Below, piece after piece: positions 38,573 through 47,000 of a stretch of 64,000 nucleotides of DNA. How positions within the stretch are numbered: position 1 is the first letter of the stretch; each line of letters begins with the position of its first letter. The notes beneath the pieces are model-generated. The model saw nothing but the letters and a program-made list of their open reading frames with translations. It was not told where the DNA came from and did not search any database. The position numbers were made by a program, and so were the translations under genes. Origin of the DNA: Neisseria subflava (lineage in GTDB: Bacteria; Pseudomonadota; Gammaproteobacteria; Burkholderiales; Neisseriaceae); NCBI RefSeq assembly GCF_005221305.1, contig NZ_CP039887.1:1488001-1552000 (forward strand), in the 5' to 3' direction.

Positions 38573-39307
38573 TTAAAACGGCAGCAATTTGGGCAATACG
38601 GTTTGCAGATAGTCTTGAAATTCGGGCGCATCCACTTCGCTGCCAAAACCGCCATTGGCGAAAATGTGGCGAAGATACGCGATAAATTGCGTATTTTGCG
38701 GAGCGTACAGCACTTTACCATCCACACTTGGCTTGGTGCTTAATGCGATTTCATAAGCACTGCTGCCGCTTACATTGTCTTTGTGGTAATCATCGGGCGA
38801 GAATGGCAAACCAATCGGGCATTTTGGGTTTTCCGCAAGCAATTCTCGGGTACACTCCAGCCACTCGTTATCTTCGTTTTCCACCTCTTCCAAAACAAAA
38901 TCTATGCCGTACACACACAAAGGGTCGGCATATTCCCACATAATTTCAGGATATTCGTCATAGTTCCAGATAAAGTTGATTTCGCCGACAATCCGGTAGA
39001 AGTATTGCAGCGAAAGGGGAATGAAACCGACAGGCTGCACAGCTTGGACAAGGCGGCGGATATGTTCGTCCGCATCAGGCAGGGGCGGCATAATCACGTT
39101 ATCGCGCCATTGGTTGAACCGATAGCCGAACTGCGGCAAGGTGTCCGCGACGATATGCGCGTTGTGCAGCACACGCCGAAAAGTTTCGGTAAGCAAGCAA
39201 TTGATTTCCGCTGCTGCTTCGGGTTGAAAGGCTTTTTGCCGCAATCGGGCGATGTCGGCATAAACTTGGCTGTATTCGCCGTTCAGATAGCGTTGGTAGA
39301 AAGACAA
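38573..39307 (-). CDS. Hypothetical protein (244 aa) inside the dcw cluster
   Basis: I cannot assign a function. The protein is soluble, acidic and rich in aromatic residues (SLQYFYRIVGEINFIWNYDE; IMWEYADPLCVYGIDF). There is no signal peptide or membrane segment. I have an impression that proteins of this layout occur scattered in many bacteria without known function, often in variable regions. It is bracketed by mucosa-type uptake-sequence hairpins and separates ftsW from murD together with the next two genes. Confidence 0.7.
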   Translation of the reverse strand: MSFYQRYLNGEYSQVYADIARLRQKAFQPEAAAEINCLLTETFRRVLHNAHIVADTLPQFGYRFNQWRDNVIMPPLPDADEHIRRLVQAVQPVGFIPLSLQYFYRIVGEINFIWNYDEYPEIMWEYADPLCVYGIDFVLEEVENEDNEWLECTRELLAENPKCPIGLPFSPDDYHKDNVSGSSAYEIALSTKPSVDGKVLYAPQNTQFIAYLRHIFANGGFGSEVDAPEFQDYLQTVLPKLLPF

Positions 39308-39384
39308 GACAAAATTCCTTCAGTTTGTTATAGAGGATGCAATCCGTTTTACTGATACAGACCGCTTTTTATCCAATGCAAACC

Positions 39385-40881
39385 CTAAGCCAACTGCGGT
39401 ATTTCCGCCCACGGCTGTATCTGTTCCAACTGCGCGGCGAGGCTAAGCAGCGTGTCTTCGCGCCCGTGTGCGGCGGCGAACTGGGTACCGACGGGCAGCC
39501 CGTGATGCCGGTAAAGCGGCACGCTCATGGCGGGGTTGCCGCTCATGTTCAGCGGCGACGTATAGCCGACGTATTGCAGCGCGGCAGTGGCTTCTTTTTC
39601 CAAAAACAGGTTGTTTTTCAACAGGAAACCCAAGCGCAGCGTGCCGCACAGCAGGCGCATGGCTTTTTGTGCGACGGGCGGCGGCATCATCTCGCCGATT
39701 TTCGGCGTGGTTCGCGGGCAGACGGGCGTCATCAACACATCGTAGCGCGTAAAAAATGCTTTGGTGGCACGTTCCTGCGCCAACATCACGTCGCGCGCCC
39801 ATGCCATTTCGCCCGCGCTGATTTGCCGACCCTGCACAATCATTGCCCACGTTGTCGGCTCAAGCAGGCGGTGCGGCAGTTTTTGTCCGGTTTCGTATTG
39901 ATATTGGTAGAACAGTTTTGCCGTTTCGCCCATGACGATGACGCGGGCGGCGCGGTTGAGCTGTTCGGGTGGCGCAAAATCGGGCGTGGCTTCTTCCAAT
40001 TCGTGTCCCGCATCTTGCATCAGTTTCAAACTATGGGCGAACGCGGCTTCCGTGCCTTCGTCGTTGCCGCCGCCAAACCATGTCTGTTTCCAAAAAGCGA
40101 TTTTCAGACGACCTGTTTCTTGTTTCAGGCTGTCTGCAAAACCGTTTTCGGGCGGCGGCGGGCAGGCATACAGGGCGCGCTCTTGGGTTCGGGCGGCGAT
40201 GTCCAGCAAAACCGCGCTGTCGCGCACGCTGCGGGTCAAGACATGGTCGCATACCAAGCCTTGCCACGCTTCCGATGCGTTCGGCGCGTAACTGCTGCGG
40301 CCGCGCGTGGGTTTCAACCCGAACACGCCGCAGTTGTGCGCGGGTAAGCGGATGGAACCGCCGCCGTCGCTGCCGTGTGCTGCGGGTACGACGCCCGAAG
40401 CCACTGCCGCAGCCGCGCCGCCGCTGCTGCCGCCCGCGGTGTAATCCAAATGCCACGGATTGCGCGTGATGCCGTAAATTTCGGTTTCGGTAACGGCATA
40501 CGCGCCCCATTCGGGCGTGGTGGTTTTGCCGAATACGCGCAGCCCCGCATCGAGATAGGCTTGAGTCAAATCGCTGTTTTGCTTGGCAATGTAATGCTGC
40601 ATCATGCGCGAACCCGACCATGTCGGCGCGCCTTCCCAATCCGCCAGCAGGTCTTTGAGCAAAAACGGCACGCCCGCCAGCGGCGTATCGGCATTTTCAG
40701 ACGACCCCTGCCACGCCGCCGCGCGTTCGCGCAAATCGTGCGCCAACAGATTGAGCTTGGGATTGACTTCGTCCAAGCGGTTTAAAGCAGCCTGCAACAC
40801 TTCATCGGCGGACACTTCTTTTTTGCGGATCAGCTCTGCCAAACCGACGGCATCGTAACGGATGTAGTCTTGAAAATTCAT
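39385..40881 (-). CDS. Amidase-signature family protein
   Basis: A 498-residue amidohydrolase with the Ser-cisSer-Lys triad. The catalytic lysine is in GVPFLLKDLLADW (about residues 74-86), and the serines lie in the glycine/serine-rich block GGSSGGAAAAVASG and in GSDGGGSIRLPAHNCGVFG. The start is the ATG at 40881 after AAAGGAAAA. It is not GatA by context, because gatB and gatC are absent. The substrate is unknown. G+C is high and uptake sequences inside are of the mucosa dialect. Confidence 0.88.
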   Translation of the reverse strand: MNFQDYIRYDAVGLAELIRKKEVSADEVLQAALNRLDEVNPKLNLLAHDLRERAAAWQGSSENADTPLAGVPFLLKDLLADWEGAPTWSGSRMMQHYIAKQNSDLTQAYLDAGLRVFGKTTTPEWGAYAVTETEIYGITRNPWHLDYTAGGSSGGAAAAVASGVVPAAHGSDGGGSIRLPAHNCGVFGLKPTRGRSSYAPNASEAWQGLVCDHVLTRSVRDSAVLLDIAARTQERALYACPPPPENGFADSLKQETGRLKIAFWKQTWFGGGNDEGTEAAFAHSLKLMQDAGHELEEATPDFAPPEQLNRAARVIVMGETAKLFYQYQYETGQKLPHRLLEPTTWAMIVQGRQISAGEMAWARDVMLAQERATKAFFTRYDVLMTPVCPRTTPKIGEMMPPPVAQKAMRLLCGTLRLGFLLKNNLFLEKEATAALQYVGYTSPLNMSGNPAMSVPLYRHHGLPVGTQFAAAHGREDTLLSLAAQLEQIQPWAEIPQLA

Positions 40882-41020
40882 GGGTTTTCCTTTCGGATTG
40901 ATCAACACACGTTTTGTCGGTCAGGCATGACTGCCCGCCGCCTCGCCGTTTGCCCGCATAGGCAATTTTTAAGAAACAGTCACACCGGATAAAGGAAAGG
41001 AACAAGTTTGCCGCTGCTGT

Positions 41021-41065
41021 AAAAAGGTCGTCTGAAACCGCCTTGACGTTTTCAGACGACCTTTG
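41021..41065 (-). terminator. Terminator after the L,D-transpeptidase-fold gene
   Basis: AGGTCGTCTGAA (41025-41036) and its complement (41051-41062), both mucosa type, follow the stop codon on the minus strand. Confidence 0.7.
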
Positions 41066-41084
41066 AGGCGATGGCGCACAAGGC

Positions 41085-41645
41085 TTACGGCAAAATCTCA
41101 ATTTCCGCGTTGTGTTTCACGCTGCGGTAGAGTTCGTCGATTTCCTCGTCCGTTACCGCGATGCAGCCGTCGGTCCAGTCTCTTTGCAGATGCCTTTTGC
41201 CGATAGAACCCCAGCCGTTTTTGATGCCGTGGATTTTAATCAGCCTGCCCGGGCTTTTGCCTTGTGCCGCCGCGTAGGCTTTGTCGGCTTCGTTAGGGTA
41301 GGAAACGCCGAGGTTTTTATGGTAGCCGCTGTTGGGATTACGTTCATTGATGCGGTATTTTCCTTCGGGCGTTTTGCCGTCGCCTTCAAACTGTTTATGC
41401 CCGACCGGTTGCTTGCCCAACGAAATGGGATAGGTTTTCAGCAGCCTGCCTTGCGAGTACGCCGACATAGTGCGTTTGCTTTTATGCACAACCAATCTGT
41501 CGATAACTGCATCTTCAGGCAACGGCGTTTCGCTTGGCATAGTAACGGTTGTCGTGGAACGAATCGGCGCGACAAACCAAAACACCGAAGCAGCGACAGC
41601 CAAAAGTACGACTGTCGCCAAGCCGATTTTCAACCCGACTTTCAT
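41085..41645 (-). CDS. YkuD (L,D-transpeptidase catalytic) domain protein
   Basis: A 186-residue protein with an N-terminal membrane anchor or uncleaved signal (LATVVLLAVAASVFWFVAPI, about 10-29) and a periplasmic YkuD domain. The catalytic histidine and cysteine are in IKIHGIKNGWG and DWTDGCIAVTDEEID. In the family the cysteine forms the acyl intermediate with peptidoglycan stem peptides, for L,D-crosslinking or L,D-carboxypeptidase action. It sits 13 bases ahead of the murD stop, in the middle of wall-synthesis genes. Confidence 0.88.
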   Translation of the reverse strand: MKVGLKIGLATVVLLAVAASVFWFVAPIRSTTTVTMPSETPLPEDAVIDRLVVHKSKRTMSAYSQGRLLKTYPISLGKQPVGHKQFEGDGKTPEGKYRINERNPNSGYHKNLGVSYPNEADKAYAAAQGKSPGRLIKIHGIKNGWGSIGKRHLQRDWTDGCIAVTDEEIDELYRSVKHNAEIEILP

Positions 41646-41658
41646 CTTTCAGACGGCC

Positions 41659-42996
41659 TTACAAAGCTTTGAACGCTTCGATAAACACTTCCGAACGGTG
41701 TGCATAGCCTTTGAACATATCAAAGCTCGCACAGGCAGGGCTGAGCAACACAATATCGCCCGCTTCGGCTTGGGCGTATGCCGTCTGAACTGCTTCTTCC
41801 AAAGTGGCGCAGTTGGTCATATTCAGACCGCAGCCGTCCAAATCGCGGCGGATTTGCGGCGCATCGACGCCAATCAGGAACACGCCTTTTGCCTTGCCGG
41901 CAAGCGCGTCGCGCAGGGGCGTGAAGTCCTGCCCTTTGCCCATGCCGCCCAAAATCACGAAGAGCGGATTTTGCAAACCGGCAATCGCGGCGGCGGTCGC
42001 GCCGACGTTCGTACCTTTGCTGTCATCGATGAACACCACGCCATTTTTCTCGCCGATTTTTTCGACGCGGTGCGGCAGGCCTTGGAAGGTTTTGACGTGT
42101 TCGAGCAATGCTTCGCGCGGCAAACCGACGGCTTCACACAAGGCAACGGCAGCCATGACGTTGGCGGCGTTGTGCAGACCTTGCAGCGGGATATCTTGCG
42201 TGGCAATCAAATCTTCATTGCCTTGTTTTAGGCGGCCTGTCTCATGTTCCAACCAAAAATCGGCTTTATGTTCCAACGAAAACCATTTTACCTCGCGTCC
42301 GGCACGCTTCATCGCGCGGCAGAACGCATCGTCCGCATTCAAAACCTGCACGCCATCGCCACGGAAAATCTTATCCTTGGTATGTGCGTAATCGAGCAGG
42401 TTGTCGTAGCGGTCGAGATGGTCTTCGGAAATGTTCAGCACCGTCGCCGCAGTCGGGCGCAGGCTTTCGGTGTTTTCCAGTTGGAAGCTGGAAAGCTCCA
42501 ACACCCACACGTCCGCCTTTTTGCCTTCACGCTGCAATTCTGCCTCCAAAACCGGCGTGCCGATATTGCCAGCGATGACAGTATCCAGCCCGCACTTGAT
42601 GCAGAGATAGCCGACCAGGCTCGTTACCGTGGTTTTGCCGTTGCTGCCGGTAATCGCAATCACCTTGTCGCCGCGGCGGTTCACAATGTCCGCCAGCAAT
42701 TCAATGTCGCCCAACACGCGTCCGCCGTTTTGCTTGAACGCCTCGATATCCGGCTGACGCTCGCTGATACCGGGGCTGAGCGCCAGAATATCGAAACCGT
42801 TGTCCAGCGCATCTTTCAGACGGCCTGTGTAAAACACCAGCCCGTCAAACATCTTACCGATTTGCAATACACGCTCGGCTTTCAGCTCCGCATCATAAGC
42901 AGCAACCTCCGCACCGTTTTTGCGCAGATAGGCAATCATGGAAATACCCGTACCGCCAAGTCCGGCAACGAGGATTTTTTTATTTTGAAAAGTCAT
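41659..42996 (-). CDS. murD: UDP-N-acetylmuramoylalanine--D-glutamate ligase
   Basis: Adds D-glutamate to UDP-MurNAc-L-Ala. An N-terminal Rossmann-like domain (ILVAGLGGTGISMIAYLRKN) is followed by the P-loop ITGSNGKTTVTSLV (about 113-126) and the C-terminal region FIDDSKGTNVGATAAAI. The 445 residues are normal. An uptake sequence lies in the gene near 42818. Confidence 0.96.
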   Translation of the reverse strand: MTFQNKKILVAGLGGTGISMIAYLRKNGAEVAAYDAELKAERVLQIGKMFDGLVFYTGRLKDALDNGFDILALSPGISERQPDIEAFKQNGGRVLGDIELLADIVNRRGDKVIAITGSNGKTTVTSLVGYLCIKCGLDTVIAGNIGTPVLEAELQREGKKADVWVLELSSFQLENTESLRPTAATVLNISEDHLDRYDNLLDYAHTKDKIFRGDGVQVLNADDAFCRAMKRAGREVKWFSLEHKADFWLEHETGRLKQGNEDLIATQDIPLQGLHNAANVMAAVALCEAVGLPREALLEHVKTFQGLPHRVEKIGEKNGVVFIDDSKGTNVGATAAAIAGLQNPLFVILGGMGKGQDFTPLRDALAGKAKGVFLIGVDAPQIRRDLDGCGLNMTNCATLEEAVQTAYAQAEAGDIVLLSPACASFDMFKGYAHRSEVFIEAFKAL

Positions 42997-43081
42997 TTTG
43001 GTTTTGTCCTAAAACAAATCATATTGAGTAGGAAGATGTCCGCTCCTGCTCAAGCCGCTTTCAGACGGCATCGCGGGCTGT

Positions 43082-44110
43082 TCAATAACCTGCCTTCAGG
43101 CGTTGGTAAATGTCGCAGCCGTCTTGGTCTCCGTTTTGACAAGCCTTACCAAACCATTCTTGAGCGAGCGCAAGGTCTTGGCGCACGCCGCGTCCTTCGG
43201 CATACATCACACCCAAATTGAATTGGGCACCAGCATGCCCTTGTTCTGCAGCCCTACGACACCACTGCACCGCCTGTGTATAGTCTTGACGGACTCCTTG
43301 CCCGTTGGCATACATCAGACCCAAATTAACTTGGGCATCGGCATTCCCTTGTTCTGCAGCCCTACGATACCACTGCACTGCCTGTGCATAGTCTTGACGG
43401 ACGCCTTGCCCTTGTTCATACATCAGGCCCAAATTAACTTGGGCACCAGCATACCCTTGTTCTGCAGCCCTACGATACCACTGCACTGCCTGTGCATAGT
43501 CTTGACGGACGCCTTGCCCTTGTTCATACATCAGGCCCAAATTAACTTGGGCACCAGCATACCCTTGTTCTGCCGCCTTGCGATACCACTGCACCGCCTG
43601 TGCATAGTCTTGACGGACGCCTTGCCCTTGTGCATACCCATTGCCCAAATCGGTTTGGGCTTGGACTAATCCCTGCTCCGCTGCCTTACGATACCATCTG
43701 AACGCTTCGGCATAGTCTTGACGGACGCCTCGCCCTTGGTTATACATATCACCCAAATTATATTGGGCTTGGACTAATCCCTGCTCCGCTGCCTTACGAT
43801 ACCATCTGAACGCTTCGGCATAGTCTTGACGGACGCCTTGCCCTTGTTCATACATCAGGCCCAAATTAACTTGGGCTTGGGCATCCCCTTGTTCTGCCGC
43901 CTTGCGATACCACTGCACTGCCTGTGCATCGTCTTGAGGGACGTCTTGCCCGATGGCATACATCACGCCCAAATTATATTGGGCATCGACATTCCCTTGC
44001 TTCGCAGCTTGGAGCGTTTCCTGAAAATTCGGTACGCTATCCGCCCACACTGCTTGGTTCAAGCCCAAGGCAATCAGGGCGGCTGCAAGCCATTTGACTG
44101 TCTGTTTCAT
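43082..44110 (-). CDS. Secreted Sel1-like repeat protein
   Basis: A 342-residue protein with a signal peptide (WLAAALIALGLNQAVWA, cleaved near residue 23) and eight Sel1-like repeats of 36 residues (pattern AQxNLGxMYxxGQGVRQDY). Sel1 repeats form alpha-alpha solenoids that hold protein complexes together, and some are periplasmic factors in envelope stress or host interaction. The C-terminus has a pair of cysteines in ACQNGDQDGCDIY. It separates murD from mraY. The partner is unknown. Confidence 0.88.
   Translation of the reverse strand: MKQTVKWLAAALIALGLNQAVWADSVPNFQETLQAAKQGNVDAQYNLGVMYAIGQDVPQDDAQAVQWYRKAAEQGDAQAQVNLGLMYEQGQGVRQDYAEAFRWYRKAAEQGLVQAQYNLGDMYNQGRGVRQDYAEAFRWYRKAAEQGLVQAQTDLGNGYAQGQGVRQDYAQAVQWYRKAAEQGYAGAQVNLGLMYEQGQGVRQDYAQAVQWYRRAAEQGYAGAQVNLGLMYEQGQGVRQDYAQAVQWYRRAAEQGNADAQVNLGLMYANGQGVRQDYTQAVQWCRRAAEQGHAGAQFNLGVMYAEGRGVRQDLALAQEWFGKACQNGDQDGCDIYQRLKAGY
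43343..43558. repeat. Near-identical 108-base tandem repeats in the Sel1 gene
   Basis: Two consecutive 108-base units are identical as far as I can read, and neighbouring units (43235-43342, 43559-43666 and further) differ at few positions. Each encodes one 36-residue Sel1 repeat, so unit gain or loss would keep the frame. Confidence 0.8.
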
Positions 44111-44202
44111 GTTTTCTCTCCTATTTCGGTGAGAGGCGGTTTTTCAGCCGCGGTTAACGATAGGACGGGACAGATTGCCGCCGCAGGTTTATTGCGCGTT
44201 CA

Positions 44203-44232
44203 AATGCCGTCTGAAAGGTGTTCAGACGGCAT
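44203..44232 (-). terminator. Terminator after mraY (AT-type DUS pair)
   Basis: ATGCCGTCTGAA and its complement pair across a short loop five bases after the mraY stop codon, between mraY and the Sel1-repeat gene. Confidence 0.75.
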
Positions 44233-44236
44233 AGGT

Positions 44237-45319
44237 TCAGCGGATTTTGAGGGTACTCAAACCAATCAGCACCAAGACGATGGTGATAATCCAGAAGCGG
44301 ACGACGACTTGGGTTTCTTTCCAGCCTTTTTGTTCGTAATGGTGATGAATCGGCGCCATCAGGAAGATGCGTTTTTTGGTGCGTTTGTACCAACCGACTT
44401 GCAACATAACGGAAATGGCTTCAACAACAAACAGGCCGCCCATGATGACGAGGACAAATTCTTGGCGTATGATGACGGCAACGGTACCGAGCGCTGCACC
44501 AAGCGCGAGCGCGCCGACGTCGCCCATAAAGACTTGTGCCGGATAGGCGTTAAACCACAAAAAGCCGAGACAGGCGCCACACATGGCGGTACAGAAAATC
44601 ACCACTTCGTTTGCACCGGCAACGTAAGGCAATTGCAGGTATTGGGCAAATTGTGAATGGCCGCTGGCATAAGCAAAGATGGCAAGGCCGGCGGCGACAA
44701 GTACAACGGGGAATGCGGCCAAACCGTCCAAACCGTCGGTCAGGTTAACGGCATTGGATGTGCCGACGATGGTCAGGTAGGACAATACCAAGAAGCCGAC
44801 TACGCCAAGCGGCAAGGCAACTTGTTTGAAGAAGGGAACAATCAGGATATTGTTGGCAGAGTTTGTCGCAAGGTAGAACAATGCCAAACCGGCGATGATG
44901 GCAACGCTGGACTGCCACACCATTTTGAATTTGGCAGACACGCCGTTAGGGTCTTTATAAACCACTTTGCGCCAGTCGTCGTAAAAACCGAGTGCGCCGG
45001 TAGCAAGCAGGACGCCTAAGAGAATCCAGATATAAGGATTTGCCCAGTTGCCCCACAAGATTGTGGACACGGTAATGGCGGTCAAAATCAGCGAGCCGCC
45101 CATGGTTGGCGTACCGTTTTTGATCAGGTGGGTTTGAGGGCCGTCAGTACGGACGGCTTGACCGACTTTAAGCGCAGTCAGCTTGCGGATGGTCCACGGA
45201 CCCAACAATAATGAAAATACCAGCGCAGTCAGCGCAGCCATCACGGCACGGAATGTGGTGTATTGAAAAATATTCAGACCGGTTAACCAGTTACTGAAAT
45301 GTGCGAGCCATAAAAACAT
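44237..45319 (-). CDS. mraY: Phospho-N-acetylmuramoyl-pentapeptide transferase MraY
   Basis: An integral membrane enzyme that makes lipid I from UDP-MurNAc-pentapeptide and undecaprenyl phosphate. Ten membrane segments are visible. The active-site residues are in SNAVNLTDGLDGLA, VFMGDVGALALGAALG and MAPIHHHYEQKGW. The 360 residues are normal. It begins at the ATG at 45319 after an A/T-rich spacer. Confidence 0.97.
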   Translation of the reverse strand: MFLWLAHFSNWLTGLNIFQYTTFRAVMAALTALVFSLLLGPWTIRKLTALKVGQAVRTDGPQTHLIKNGTPTMGGSLILTAITVSTILWGNWANPYIWILLGVLLATGALGFYDDWRKVVYKDPNGVSAKFKMVWQSSVAIIAGLALFYLATNSANNILIVPFFKQVALPLGVVGFLVLSYLTIVGTSNAVNLTDGLDGLAAFPVVLVAAGLAIFAYASGHSQFAQYLQLPYVAGANEVVIFCTAMCGACLGFLWFNAYPAQVFMGDVGALALGAALGTVAVIIRQEFVLVIMGGLFVVEAISVMLQVGWYKRTKKRIFLMAPIHHHYEQKGWKETQVVVRFWIITIVLVLIGLSTLKIR

Positions 45320-45420
45320 GGGGCTTCCTTTTTTGTTTTTGTTGTTACAGTGGGCTTATTGCCCAATTAAAAATAAATCGGTATGCCGTCTGAAATTGCA
45401 GACGGCCTTGTTGAGTAAGA

Positions 45421-45570
45421 TTATTTCTCTACCACGCAAATCGGATAGTTTCCAGGATTCTTTCCGCCGCCCAAGTCCAAGCAGGTATCTTCATAAATAA
45501 ATGCCTGTACTTTCATTCCAGCATAAAACGCGGCAATCAGCAAACCAGCCAATAGAAAAATCTTTTTCAT
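45421..45570 (-). CDS. Small hypothetical membrane/secreted protein (49 aa)
   Basis: An ATG at 45570 opens a 49-residue frame with a signal-like N-terminus (KKIFLLAGLLIAAFYAGM) and a short tail with two cysteines (DTCLDLGGG ... YPICVVEK), ending at TAA. It lies between murF and mraY, 15 bases after murF, with an uptake sequence at the junction. A small unnamed gene between murF and mraY has been noted in other neisserial dcw clusters. The cysteine pair suggests a periplasmic disulfide. Confidence 0.6.
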   Translation of the reverse strand: MKKIFLLAGLLIAAFYAGMKVQAFIYEDTCLDLGGGKNPGNYPICVVEK

Positions 45571-45585
45571 ATTTCAGACGGCCTT

Positions 45586-46950
45586 TTACGCGGTTGTTGC
45601 TACCAACGCTTCGACCACTTCTTCCATCTTCATAAAGCGCGAGCCTTTGACCAATACAGTAGCGCGTTCAGGCAAATTGTGGCTCAACACTTGAATCAGC
45701 GGATCTTTGTCTGCAAACCACAAACCTTCCGCGCCAAATGTTTCTGCCGCTTCAACGCTGTTGTCGCCGACAAAATATGCGGCCTCGATGCCTTTATCCC
45801 GTGCATACGCGCCAACTTCGGCGTGCATGGCTGCGGCCTCATCCTCACCCAATTCGCCCATGTCGCCCATCACAAAAATACGCGGCGCGGGCATAGCGGC
45901 GAGTACATCAATGGCGGCTTTCATGCTGTCGGGGTTGGCATTATAAGTATCGTCAATCAAAGTTGCATCTTTAATGCCTTGCTTGATATTCAGACGGCCT
46001 TTGATATTGCTGAAATTTTTCAGGCCGTCTGAAACTTCGGCAAGACTCAAACCTGCCGCCAAAGCCAGAGCCGCCGTCGCTACGGCATTATGCACATTGT
46101 GACGGCCGGGGACTGGCAATACCACGGCAACACGTTCATTGCCACGCACCAAATTAAATTCGCAAGACAACGGTTTCAACTCAATATTTTCCGCATGGAT
46201 ATCGCCACTGGCAACGCCGAAAGTCTGAGCGTTTAATTGTGCAGTAGCAGCTTCAAATGTAGCGATGTTGGCATCTTCGCACGGAATCAGTGCAATGCCG
46301 TCTGAAAGCAAGCCTTCGTAGATTTCACTTTTGGCTTTGGCAATATCGCCGACACCATCAAAACCGCAACCGACATGCGCGCGCAAAGCGTTATTGACCA
46401 AAGCAACATTCGGACCGGCGATTCTGGTCAGCAAAGATAATTCGCCAAAATGGTTCATACCCATTTCAATGACGGCATAGCGGTGTTTTTCGTTCAACTT
46501 CAACAAAGTCAGTGGTAAGCCGATATGGTTGTTGAAATTGCCGGTAGTCGCCAACACAGCTTCATCACCAAATCGATGACGCAATACGCCGGCCAACATC
46601 TCTTTAACCGTCGTCTTGCCGGAAGAGCCGGTAATACCAAAGACAAACGGATTCACATTTTCACGCCACGCCTTCGCCAGTTTTTGCAAAGCCACAAGCG
46701 TATCATCAACCTTCAACGCGCCTTTCAAAGCCGCACAATCTTCGCGCGACACCACAACCGCCGTTGCCCCCGCTGCCAACACATCTTCAACAAAGTCATG
46801 CGCGTCAAAGCGCTCACCGGCAAGCGCGAAAAATACGTCGCCTTCTTGAATATCACGGCTGTCTGTAACAATACGAGAAACGGGTTGATTTTCAGACGGC
46901 ATTGGAAGGCCGAGAGTTTGACAGATGAAATTTAAGTCTAGTGGTTTCAT
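45586..46950 (-). CDS. murF: UDP-MurNAc-tripeptide--D-Ala-D-Ala ligase
   Basis: Completes the pentapeptide precursor. An N-terminal MurF domain (VTDSRDIQEGDVFFAL) is followed by the P-loop FGITGSSGKTTVKEML (about 104-119) and LIDDTYNANPDSMKAAID. The 454 residues are normal. Several uptake sequences lie in the coding region, including an inverted pair at 45989-46033. Confidence 0.96.
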   Translation of the reverse strand: MKPLDLNFICQTLGLPMPSENQPVSRIVTDSRDIQEGDVFFALAGERFDAHDFVEDVLAAGATAVVVSREDCAALKGALKVDDTLVALQKLAKAWRENVNPFVFGITGSSGKTTVKEMLAGVLRHRFGDEAVLATTGNFNNHIGLPLTLLKLNEKHRYAVIEMGMNHFGELSLLTRIAGPNVALVNNALRAHVGCGFDGVGDIAKAKSEIYEGLLSDGIALIPCEDANIATFEAATAQLNAQTFGVASGDIHAENIELKPLSCEFNLVRGNERVAVVLPVPGRHNVHNAVATAALALAAGLSLAEVSDGLKNFSNIKGRLNIKQGIKDATLIDDTYNANPDSMKAAIDVLAAMPAPRIFVMGDMGELGEDEAAAMHAEVGAYARDKGIEAAYFVGDNSVEAAETFGAEGLWFADKDPLIQVLSHNLPERATVLVKGSRFMKMEEVVEALVATTA

Positions 46951-47000
46951 GGTTTCTTTCGTTTGTTTTTTTCAAACAGACATTTTGTTGCAAAGGCATT

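Noticed and set aside
43235..43666. Regular repeats resembling a CRISPR array
   Set aside because: The 108-base period is in frame with Sel1 protein repeats, with no distinct spacers and no cas genes.
43103..44656. Two long plus-strand open frames opposite the Sel1-repeat gene and mraY
   Set aside because: They mirror the 36-residue repeat unit in antisense and contain Cys/Leu-rich repeats without family similarity; the minus-strand Sel1 frame has a signal peptide and known motif.
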